64,000 nt of DNA from Anastrepha obliqua (taxonomy: Eukaryota > Arthropoda > Insecta > Diptera > Tephritidae). Position 1 is the stretch's first letter. Each line of letters opens with the position of its first letter. The notes beneath the pieces were generated by a model, which saw only the letters and a program-made list of their open reading frames with translations, was not told the DNA's origin and made no database searches. The stretch is from the NCBI RefSeq assembly GCF_027943255.1, contig NC_072894.1:127339601-127403600 (forward strand). The letters are read 5' to 3'. Shown piece by piece: positions 49,301-61,300 of this stretch. The translations under genes were made by a program, and so were the position numbers.

Positions 49301-52300
49301 ACTGTTTCCACTTAAATTAAAAACCAAACCCAACAACAAAGATATATACACTACAACACATCTACTACATTGCAAAATTAAATTTAAGCCTGTACATCAA
49401 AAACGCACTTTGCCTCAATGCACAAACTGCCAAGAATGCGGTCACACAAACAATTTTTGTTTTAAAACACGTGTGTGTGTCAAATTTTCTGGAAGTCATA
49501 AAGCCATAGAATGTCCAGTGAAGGACATTAACCAAATAAAATGTGCTCTCTGTGGTAAAAACCACACAGCCAATTACAAGGGTAGTATGATTTATAAATC
49601 ATTAAAAATACAGCAATTTCCAAGTCTCAGACAGAGAAATCCCACAATTACAAGCACAGAAGAAAAAGTTGCATTACAAACTACACTAGACAATGTGACA
49701 ACCCAGCACAGTACTACAACACCACATTTATCTTACGCCCAAGTAACAGCCATAAACGCTAAAAATGATGCTCAATCTATTGGAGCAACTATAACGGAAA
49801 GCAAAGAAATTTCAGAGTTGAAAGATACTACAGTAGGTTCTGTTTTTATGCGGTAGATACGTTCCGCAAGAAACAGCATAAAGAAAAAACAGCATAAAAA
49901 AAGCTACTAGTTCTATAGTAAAACTATAGATACGTTTCAAATGCTAAAACCGCATAAATCTGAAATAATCGCATAAAAAAGGGCACTAGTCCCATATTAT
50001 TACTATAGATACGTTCCATAGACCGCATGAATCTGAAATAATTAAATAAAATCGCATAAACAAAATATTGTATCTTTGAAAATTATATCTTTATATATCT
50101 TCCATACTTGTAGGGTTAGCATTTCTGATGCAATCTGTGATGAGTTTTTGCTTAGCTGGTTTAGAATCTTGTTTATATGTACAATTCCCCATAGGTCGAC
50201 ATGCATTTTGTAATTTAAAAAAAAACCGCACTATTTCAAAACCGCATAAAAAAAAGCCGCATAAAAACAGAACCTACTGTATATGATGAAACAATTAATC
50301 TCACAAATGTCTGCACTGATAAACATAGTCACGTTACTTTTCGCTAAATTTAATGAACAGACAAGATAAATTAAGAATTGTCCTGTGGAACGCTAATGGT
50401 CTAAGCCAACATGCACTGGAACTAAAAAGATTCCTAAAAAACAATAACATAGACGCAGCTCTTATATCTGAAACACATTTCACAGATAGAAATTATTTAA
50501 ACATTCCTAACTATGCTATGTAATATATTTATCACACCAATCACCCTGATGACAAGGCACATGGTGGAACGGCAGTAATTATAATCACTGTAGACAGGAC
50601 TACTTTCAAGCGACATCTATACAAATTGAGGACTTTAGTGGACATTTAACCCTTTCTGCCATATACTGCCCTCTTAAACATAAAAATTCTAAGACACTAT
50701 ACTTTGACTTTCTTAAAACTCTTGAAGGCCGTTTTATTGCAGGCGGAGATTTCAATGCAAAGAATAGCTTATCGGGATCCAGAATAACAAACACGAAAGG
50801 AAAAAATCTTTACGATGCAATTATAGAAAATAAAAGTAACTTTTCAAGCTTTGGAGAACCAACTTATTGGCCAACTGATATGCGGAAGCGACCTGATTTA
50901 ATTGACTTTTACATTACGAAAGATATTATAAGTGAGCAACTGGAAGTAACTTTGACTTCTCATATGACCATTCTCCAATATTATTAAGCTATGAAACCAG
51001 TCCTATCCTAAACTACAACACACATAAATTTGACAATAATTATACGAACTGGGCCGCCGTAGCCGAATGGGTTGGTGCGTGGTTACCATTCGGAATTCAC
51101 AGAGAGAACGTTGGTTCGAATCTCGGTGAAACCAAAATTAATAAAAACATTTTTCTAATAGTGGTCGCCCCTCGGCAGGCAATGGCAAACCTCCGAGTGT
51201 ATTTCTGCCATGAAAAAAGCTCCTCATAAAAATATCTGCCGTTCGGAGTCGGCTTGAGACTGTAGGTCCCTCCATTTATGGAACAACATCAAGACGCACA
51301 CCACAAATAGGAGGAGGAGCTCGGCCAAACACCGAAAAAGGGTTTACGCGCCAATTATATATATATATAATATATATATACGAACTGGAACTATTTTCGT
51401 GAAATTATGGAGCAAAGCCTTAACATTAAAGTCCCTCTAAACTTGAATGACAGTATAGTGTATGCAACAACAACTTCTACACCTATAATCAAGATGAGTA
51501 ATAACAAACACAAATTACCCCATAAAATCTAGAAAAAAATCAGAGAAAAACGAAAACTAAGGCAACAATGGCAATCTACACGTTCACCAGATATCAAAAA
51601 AAGACTGAATATAGCAACAAAAGAAATTAAAGATATATAAAAAGTGGACAAGGACGAAAAAGGAGCTACTAGAGCTACAAACTATACACTATGGAAGGCC
51701 TGAAAAAAAATCGACAACGCAGTTATGCACAACCCCCTCTAAGGACAAGGACAAATTCTTGGGCGAAAACACCAAAAGAAAAAGCAAATTACTTCGAAAG
51801 AAATACGAATAGCAATTGAGACAAAAACTGACGTAAATAAATCCCCAGGATATGACGGAAGCAGTCTAAAGGAGTTACCTGACAAAGCCACTCTTTACTT
51901 AAGAAATATATTTAACTCAGCATTACGAATGAAGTATTTTCCAATGCCTTGGAAGGTTGCTGAAATCATCGCAATACCCAAACCTAATAAAGACGCATCT
52001 GAAGCTTCTTCATACAGACCAATTACCATCATTATATAAACTTTTTGAGAAGCTTATACTTGACCGCCTTGACCCCTACTACTACAGGCGCGAAACTTAT
52101 TTCCTTCACACCAATTCGGATTTCGTAGAAAACATTCAACAATAGGACAGGTACATAGAGTAACAAATAAAATATTGCCAGAAATTGATAAAAGAAATAC
52201 ATGCGTTGCTGTGTATTTTGATGTAGCAAAAGCTTTCGACAGCGTGTGGCACAGGGGTTTAATATTTAAACTTAAACAGTATCCTCCATTCGACTATCAT

Positions 52301-55300
52301 TTGTTAATGAAAATCAAAACGATTCATAAATCCGGATAGACACCAAAGCAGGATACCTTGGAATGGCTATTGACTCCAAGCTTCTCTGGAAAGAACATAT
52401 TACGTTGAAAATAAATAAGGTAAAAAACAGATTCCGACAACTTTAATGGCTACTTGGCAGGCGCTCGAAACTGTCATTGCTGAATAAAACTCTTATACAA
52501 AACTGTGATTGTGCCAATCTGGGCATAGGGCATAGAAATCTGGGGAACTGCAAGTAAAGGTAACATTAACATTATTCGACGACTACAATCAAAAATACTC
52601 AGAACTATAACCAATGCACCTTGGTACGTCCCAAACTAAGTTATTCATCGCGACCTCAACATCGATACAGTAGCAGAAATCATCCTCAATCGCAGCACCA
52701 ATGATATTGTCCGTTTAATGAAAAAATACTGACATGCGACAACTCCCATCAGCAGAAAGGGCAAACTCCAGGCGGCTCAAACGACCAACCCCAACTCAAT
52801 AATTTAACTGATAATTGTAGAAATAATTACTTAGTGTCATACGACAGGTGTAATTAATAAAAAAAACAAAAGTTAAAAACGAAATTAAGTGCGCGGTTGC
52901 ATTCCGAATGTTGATTGTGTCATACGGAAAAGCTACTTTGGACCAAAGCAACGTTTATCGGTGGTACAAAATGTTCTCAGAAGGCCGAGAAGATGTAAAC
53001 GACGAGGAGCGTGCCGGACGCCCGAGCACTTCAACAACATACGAAAAAATTGATGAAGTGAAGAAAATGGTATTGGCCAATCGTCGAATCACCGTTAGAG
53101 AAGTTGCTGAGGACTTAGACATATCGATTGGCTAGTGCCATTCGATTTTTTTCAATGATTTGTTCATGAGATGGGTCGCCGCAGAATTCGTACCAAAACT
53201 GCTCAATTTCGACCAAAAGCAGCATCGCATGAATGAACATTGACAATGCGATGTTGGACTCTGTCCGCGATGACCAAAATTTGCTCCAGAGGGTCATACC
53301 TGGTGACGAATCGTGAGTTTATGGTTATGACGTGGAAACCAAAACTCAATCATCTCAATGAAAGCTAGTTAAAGACTTGGAAGATAGTTAAGGGCTTGCT
53401 TGACTTTGGAAAAAAAAAAATATATTTTTTTTTATTAAATTTTAGGGTAGTTCTTAACTTTATGTTAATACTGGACTGACTGTCAACATATTTGGCAGTC
53501 GTATTTATACTTATACCTCATCTTACTGTTCTTGGTACACGACTTGTATATTGGTTTCTTTGCATGCTGTTTAGGAAAAACATGTTTATCTTTTGATATT
53601 CTTAATATACATATCTTTATCTTTTGTTTTTCTTAAAATATGTTTATTTTTTGTTATTCTTAAAATACATATGTTTATCTTTTGGTATTCTTAAAATATC
53701 TTTGGATTTGTTCAGCCCTGCATGATTATACTTAGAATTTACTTAACTATTTTTATTCAGTATTTGTGAATGAAATCATTCCTTAACTAGCTGTCACGAA
53801 CCAAGACCGAAAAAAGCGCGCCAAGTTCGGTCGAATGTAAAAGTTCTGCTTACCGTTTTCTTCGATTGTAGGGGCGTTGTGCATCATGAGTTCTTGCCAG
53901 AGCGTAAAACAGTCAATAAGGAATATTACCTGCAAGTTATGCGCAAAAATTGGCTCTGCATCACGATAACGCCCCTGCTCACACATCGTTGCTTGTGCGT
54001 GACTTTTTGGCCAAAAACAATACACTAATGATGCCACAGTCGCTGTATTCCCCAGATTTGGGCACCTGTGACTTTTTCTTCTTGCCGAAATTGAAGAGGC
54101 TCATGAAAGGACGACGCTACGCTACGATTGACGAGATAAAGACGGCATCGAAGGAGGAGCTGAACAAGATAAAAAAATGATTTTTTGAAGTGCTTCGAAG
54201 ATTGGAAAAAACGTTGGCACAAGTGCATAATATCTCATTGAAGGGGGAAATATAGATATTAATGAATAAATAAATAATTTGTGAAAAAACACAAAATTCG
54301 CTATACTTTTTGAACACACCTCGTATAAGATATTTTGAGTCAATTTATTTCCATTTGGAAAACAATTTTAAGGTATTTCAAGCTCTTATTTCTCTTCAAT
54401 CATACATTAATTAAAGTTATTATTCTTAATGGGAGGAAAAGCTTAAATGACAAAACAAAAAAATCTCCCACAACTTTTTTAAGAATTATATAATACAAAA
54501 TCAATTAATATTTAAGTCGACTTCAGCACTTTTTTCCTTTTTGTCAGAATATTTTGGAGCTAAATGGTTTTCATTTTAGTTAATTTATTTTATTTAATTT
54601 TTCCGTAGCATTTAGCCGATTCAATATCTCTCCAACGCAATGTAACACATCCCTCACGTACTTTTACAATTTCAACCAATGCCAGTACAGCCATATACGT
54701 TCTGTTACTGCAAGTGTGCTCTTCATATTTATGCTATATCTGCGCAAAATTTGCCTGCAAAATAAAAATTCAGGAATTTAGCTTTGCACTGCCGTTTAGC
54801 TTGGTCGGTCCCACTTCTATTGCAATCGCTTTGTGGATCTCATTGACGCGCGGGGCGAATGTGTGTGCCTTTCATGCTTTTTTCCCCGATTATTTGTCAC
54901 TAATAGGAAATGTACATCACGAGTTTACTGGCAGTATTGTCGCGAATAATCTATGGATATGGCCATTATGGTGGCTTTCGCAGCTGTGGGTAACGCGACA
55001 CATTTGGCGTCCACGAAATGAAAAAAATGCACCAACAGAAAAACTGTTCATATGTCCATGGTATTGCGGTTTTTTGGTGGATCAGTGCATAGCAATGAAT
55101 CGGCGTATCATCGATTTCAATGAAGAGTCTTTATCAAGAAAGGTAAGACTATTATTAGGTTAAATAAAATAGTTATGATAATTTTTTTGCTTTATTTCGA
55201 CGATGACACATGGGCTGAAAAGTCACGGGCCTAACACATAGATGGCACTAGTATTATTGTATTCACCACTTTTTCAGTTAGTATGATACTAGCCTTAAAA

Positions 55301-58300
55301 ACAAAGCTGTTAAACTTTCATGATTTTCTATTCATTATTCGTAAGTTGTTGTGCTAAGAGTGATGCTATTTTTTTATTTTTAAAACAATGGATAAAAAAG
55401 AATTTCGTGTTTTAATTTTACGCTGCTTCTTACCGTTCAAACGAAGCAATGGCTTGAAAAGTGTTATGGGGACTCCGCTTTCGGCCATTTTGAAGGTTGA
55501 GTTAATTGCTGACACCTGCTTTGCTTGCACATGTTTTGGCTCTTGGATTTTTACCCATTCAAAAAGTTGGATCAAAGAACCTGTATCAAATTTTGCGTGA
55601 AAAACAAAATTAAATGCGCGGATGCATTCCAAATGTTGACTGTGCCATACGGATAAGCTACTTTGGACCAAAGCAACGTTTATCGATCGTACAAAATGTT
55701 CTCAGAAGGCCGAGAAGATGTAAACGACGAAAAGCGTGCCGGACGCCCGAGCACTTCAACAACAGACGAAAAAATTGACGAAGTGAAGAAAATGGTATTG
55801 GCCAATCGTCGAATCACAGTTAGAGAAGTTGCTGAGGGTCTAGACATATCGATTGGCTAGTGCCATTCGATTTTTTTCAATGATTTGTTCATGAGATGGG
55901 TCGCCGCAAAACTCGTACCAAAACTGCTCAATTTCGACCAAAAGCAGCATCGCATGAACATTGCTAATGAGATGTTGGACTCTGTCCGCGACGACCAAAA
56001 TTTGCTCCAGAGGGTCATAACTGGTGACGAATCGTGAGTGTATGGTTATGACGTGGAAACTAAAACTCAATCATCTCAATGGAAGCTGCCGCACGAACCA
56101 AGACCGAAAAAAGCGCGCCAAGTTCTGTCGAATGTAAAAGCTTTGCTTACCGTTTTCTTCGATTGTAGGGGCGTTGTGCATCATGAGTTCTTGCCACGGG
56201 GTAAAACCACACACACTAAAGATGCCACAGCCACCGTATTCCCCAGATCTGGCACCCTGTGACTTTTTCTTGTTCCCGAAACTGAAGAGGCTCATGAAAG
56301 GACGACGCTACGCTACGATTGACGAGAAACTATAAAGACGGCATCGAAGGAGGAGTTGAACAAGATAAAAAAAATGATTTTTTGAAGTGCTTCGAAGATT
56401 GGAAAAAACGTCGGCTCAAGTGCATAATATGTCATGGGGATTACTTTGACTCCCCAATAATAATAAATAATAATAAATAATGAATAAATAATTAATTTAC
56501 AAAAAAAAAAACACAAAATTCGCGACACTTTTTGAACACACCTCGTATTACATGAGCATTTGACTATGAGAAAGCTCTGTTCAAAGAGGGTGCCGCGTTC
56601 GCTCACTATTGACCAACAACAATAACGTGTTGATGATTCTGAGCAGTGTTTGGCCATGTTTAAACGTAATAAAAATTGGTTAAAAAATCAAAACAATGGC
56701 AAAACTACATGAACTAAACATCTAATTGCTCCCACATCCCCGTATTCACCAGATTTGGCTCCCAGCGACTTCTGGCTGTTTGCAGACCTAAAAAAATGCT
56801 CGCTCTAATGAAGAGGTTGTCGCTGAAACTGAAGCCTATTTTGAGGCAAAAGATACAAAAGATGTAATGAAATGTTAAAGTGGCTTGGAGTGATTGCGTT
56901 GTTCTTGATGCAAATTACGTTGATGATACTGAAGCTAATTTTGAACAAAAAAAAACGTGTTTTCTTTGTTAGGGCCGGGGCTTTTCAGCCCATGTGTTAC
57001 GTAAGGAAAAGTTTTTGCCTTTGCAGTTTTGGCATCCTTAGAGCCGATGGCCATAGCTGCTTGTGGAGAGTTTTCAGCCGTTAAGATTTGCGTTGCATAT
57101 ATGTATACTTTGCTTAATATAAAAAAGTACATCCAATGCAATATCAATAATTGTTAGCACAAGGAAATAAACGAAAACTATTTTTTAAAGGCAGTACTAG
57201 ATTATTATATACATGGATTACCACCTATTTTTAATTTGCATGTGTCAAAATATTTAATAATTTTATTAACTCTGTATACAAAAAAATTTACTATGTACTT
57301 TCGGACCCTTATTGGATACTTCTAAGGACGAACTGTCTTCGGGTTCACTGACAGATGTTACGGAAAGCGACAAAATACCCCAATTGATTGTGTGTGCAAC
57401 AATGTGGCATGAAACTCAAGAAGAGATGATGGAATTTTTGAAATCAATTGTTCGACTGGATGAGGATCAGTGTGCACGGCGCATGGCGAAATTACACATC
57501 AACGTGGGTAAACCAGACAATGAGTACTACGAGTTAGAGAGTAAGTATTTGAACTAAAAAAATTATAGAAGAGTACAGTGAGTAGCAGCAGGCTAATCAC
57601 CTACCCTGTCAGAAATCAAATAGATTAACGAAACCAACGCAAGACAAGTCTTGGCGAGGCCCTATGCTCCCGAGAGGAGGGAACAAAAAAAAAAGAAAAA
57701 AAAAACAGTGAGTAGTCAAGTAATAAACACCCTCACGAAAATCATTTTTGCATAATTGACATTTTTAACGCTTACAATTTATATCAAATGTAATTTGTGG
57801 AGCAACATCAAGACACGCGCCTCAAATTTGATGAAGAACTCGGTCAAGCATCCAACAAAGAACGACTGCACCATTTACGTACATACTAGACGTTTATACA
57901 AGACCAAACAAAGTTTATACAAGACCTCATATGATTGATTTTACTGTAGGATTTTACTTGCAATAATTTCGTCTCAGTCTCCAGTAGTGAAAAATCATTA
58001 TTGGGAGCACATCGTACATAGTGGCCCCTTTTGTGTTACCTATTCCGAAAGTGGATCAAAACTGTGTTTATGGTGAGTTATCCCGCCCAGTTATTAAGCT
58101 GACACGTAGACTTAACTATATGACCATGATAAAGGTGATTACCTCAAGTTGTTGTTAGAGTAGTTCATCAAGCCCTGGCAGTACAGCCACCGGTCGTAAT
58201 CGTCTATCTCATCTAACGGTAGGTCTAAGAAACATGCTGTTTCTACGGGTTGTGTCTGAAGGTTGGACGGCAACTCCCTTCGGTTTCTTACGGGTGTTTA

Positions 58301-61300
58301 TGAGAACCGCCTCTGTTTTCCCTGCTGCAATGATTGCGGTTTTTGCTTTTTTCTCAATATCTGAAAAAGAGTTTAGTCATCACAACAGCACGACATCCTG
58401 TTCAAAACCTATAATGCGTACTCCTGAATGTGATTTTGTTAACAAATTTCCCTTTTTTTGTATTTCATTAGCAAACATATTCTTCGACGACGCGTTTGTG
58501 CTCGACGAAAGATTGAGTGAGAATCCCCGAAATCCTCCGATGAACGAATATGTAAAAACCTTAATCATTAGCATTGAAAAGGCTTGCTTCGAGGTATATG
58601 GTGTCAACTTGAAAATAAAGCCCCCAGTGAAGACTGAAACTCCTTACGGTGGTCGACTAGTCTGGACATTGCCGGGTCGGTCGAAAATGATAGCTCATCT
58701 AAAAAATAAAGACAAAATCAGACACAAGAAGCGCTGGTCTCAGGTCATGTACATGTATTACTTACTTGGTTTTCGAATAATGGAACTAGATGGTATATCT
58801 GCGCGACGTAAGGCAGTTATCGCAGAGAACACATTTCTTTTGGCATTGGATGGTGATATTGACTTCCAACCGCAAGCCGTTCAGCTTTTAATTGATCGCA
58901 TGAAAGCCATAGAGGAGTTGGGGGCAGCTTGTGGACGTATTCATCCAGTTGGACGTGGACCTATGGTATGGTACCAAATCTTCGAATACGCGATAGGTCA
59001 TTGGCTTCAGAAAGCTACAGAGCACGTCATTGGCTGTGTGCTCTGTAGTCCCGGATGTTTTAGTCTATTTCGTGGCAGCGCACTTATGGAGAATAGTGTG
59101 ATGAAAAAGTATACAACAGTATCGAATGAGCCGATGCATTATGTGCAGTACGATCAGGGTGAGGATCGATGGTTATGCACACTGATTTTGAAGCAAGGTT
59201 TACGCGTCGAATATTCTGCAGCATCGGACGCTTACACACATTCACCTGAGATGTTTAATGAGTTTTATAATCAGCGACGACGTTGGGTACCATCCACAAT
59301 TGCCAATATATTTGATTTGTTATCTGATGCGGATACGGTGGTGAAGAACAATAGTTCTATTTCAATGCCGTACATTGCCTATCAGGCAATGTTAATGGTT
59401 GGTACAATTTTGGGGCCTGGGACTATATTCTTGATGATGGTCGGCGCATTGGTAGCTGTGTTTAGTATAAACATTTGGAGCTCTTTTTTGTGGAACTTCA
59501 TTCCCGTGTTATGCTTTATATTGTCATGCATTTATCTAAAGCAGAAATTCCAGGTAATATGTACATACATAACTTCTGCTCAAATATGAACGAGACGTTA
59601 TCAATAAAACGGTCCACGGATGACATATGACAAAAATAAATTTTTTGTTTTTTGGAAGGACTGTTATAAGCTTACATGGCAAATTTCAGCGTGATATGTC
59701 ACATAGTTTGTTTTCTGTGCTACTGTAAACAAGTCAAGCTCGAGTGTGTTCTTCGAATTCTCTTTTATGACTTCAATTGTCTCAAAATGTTTTCCACGGA
59801 GCGGCAACTTGAGCTTGGGAAACAGGAAAAAGTCACATGAAGCCATATCAGGCGAATGCGGCACTTGCGGAACGATATTAACGTTATTTTTGTTCAAATA
59901 ATCGCGAACAAGACGTGATGTGTGAGCTGGTGCATTATCGTGATGCAAGAACCATGACTTGTTGTCCCACAATTCCTTCCTTTTAAGACGAATGTTCTCG
60001 CGCAAACGCTTTAAAACGTCTAAATAATATTCAGCGTTAACAGATCGGCCTTGCGGAAGGAACTCCGAGTGCACCACACCTTCGTAATCGAAAAAAAACA
60101 GTCAGTTAATTTTTGAGCGACTTTGGCGTGGTTTTTTGGGTTGATGTACGGCCCTCTTTGAACGATTTGTACCACTGGAAAACACGTGCACGCGATAAAG
60201 CAGAGTCCCCATAAGTTGTCTGTAACATTTTTAAGGCGTCTGAAGCCGAAATTTTGTTGGAATAACAAAATTTCAAACAAATTCTTTGTTCAACTTGAAT
60301 TTCCATCGGTAAATTCGAAGAACACACTCGAGCTTGACTTGTTTACAGTAGCATAGAAAACAAACTATGTGACATATCACGCTGAAATTTGCCATGTAAG
60401 CTTATAACAGTCCTACCAAAAAACAAAAAATTTATTTTTGCCATATGTCATCCGCGGATCGTTTTATTGATAACGTCTAGTTCATATTTGAGTATAAGGT
60501 ATAATATATATCGTATATATATAATTGATATAAAAAATAAAATAAATTATCATTAATTCCAAAAGTGCTTAGTAAAGTTGTAAAGTTTCGGCCTCGAGAA
60601 AGAACTGAGCATTTTCCTTCTTATAGCAATTCCATGTAACTAAGTAAAATACATATGTATCTGCATTGCTCTAAGACAAAGCAATTAATAATTTTTATGG
60701 TTACAATGTAATTACTGTTGACTAAATAATTCCTCATTACTGCCATCACAAACGGCTCTGTGTCTAAAGTGTTCAGCAGCGTCTTATGTGATATGGGATA
60801 TGTGCTCATCTATTTTCAAGCATTTTGTGTGTGTGAGTAGCTGCGTGCAATACATATGTAATTTGTTTTTCCTATGACACACTTTTTACACTGCTTTAGC
60901 TGAGCACAAGAAAAATACCGCAATAACCATTAATAAAATGATGCACAGCCACTTGAAATTATACTTCACCGCACTACCACAACTACGTAGAACATACAAC
61001 TCCAACAAAAACCGTTTGCTAAAATATCCCCCTTTTATATCTAAACAGTAAACATTAGAGGAAAAAATCATGTATATTTTATTTTCGCGGCTAAAGAGTT
61101 AAATATATAAGGTTGTCAAAAAGGTCTTGCGGTATTTCCGCAAGCTTGTCTTTGCAAGCGCGTAGTTCTAGTTGTATTCGTCGCATCGGTTCACGCTAGA
61201 GCTTTTTGGAAAGCTCTTTTCACGTGCTAACACGTGTTTGATTAGTTGTTGTTTGCTTTTAGTCGTTCGTGAGTTATAGCGTCGCAAACATGGAGCAAAA

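Larger units (their letters stand above)
48245..52862 (+). mobile_element. Jockey-clade LINE, nearly full length but decayed
   Basis: ORF1 (48538-50347, broken) has three zinc knuckles: CTNCQECGHTNNFC, CVKFSGSHKAIEC and CALCGKNHTANYKG. ORF2 starts at ATG 50354 (NRQDKLRIVLWNANGLSQHA) with an endonuclease (ISETHFTD, GGDFNAKN, RPDLIDFYI). RT segments follow: KSPGYDGSSLKELP, EASSYRPIT, HSTIGQ and VYFDVAKAFDSVWHRGLIFK. The YADD motif region is deleted near 52335, then WLLGRRSKLSLLNKTL. It ends in an A-rich tail at about 52855-52862. A Tigger-like MITE interrupts ORF1 and a SINE interrupts ORF2. Confidence 0.92.
47660..54323 (+). mobile_element. Mariner (copy B1) split by a Jockey and other insertions
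   Basis: The left TIR starts CGAGGTATGTTCGAAAAGTA and the right end is its imperfect inverse (CGAGGTGTGTTCAAAAAGTA), each preceded by TA (47658-47659, 54324-54325). The right-hand part (52864-54323) encodes mariner sequence: YRWYKMFSEGREDVNDEE, GRPSTSTT, RITVREVAEDLDISIG then a stop, FFDCRGVVHHEFLPE, LHHDNAPAHTSLLVRDFLAK and SPDLGTCDFFFLPKLKRLM. Treating both TIRs as one element, broken by the Jockey at 48245-52862, is an inference. Confidence 0.7.

Noticed and set aside
54714..55163. ORF start at 54714
   Set aside because: Begins at GTG inside Chs2 exon 7, which is open from the acceptor at 54607-54608.
58234..58471. Long ORF start upstream of Chs2 exon 9
   Set aside because: The chitin synthase reading begins only after the TTAG acceptor at 58470-58471; upstream is intron and LINE tail.
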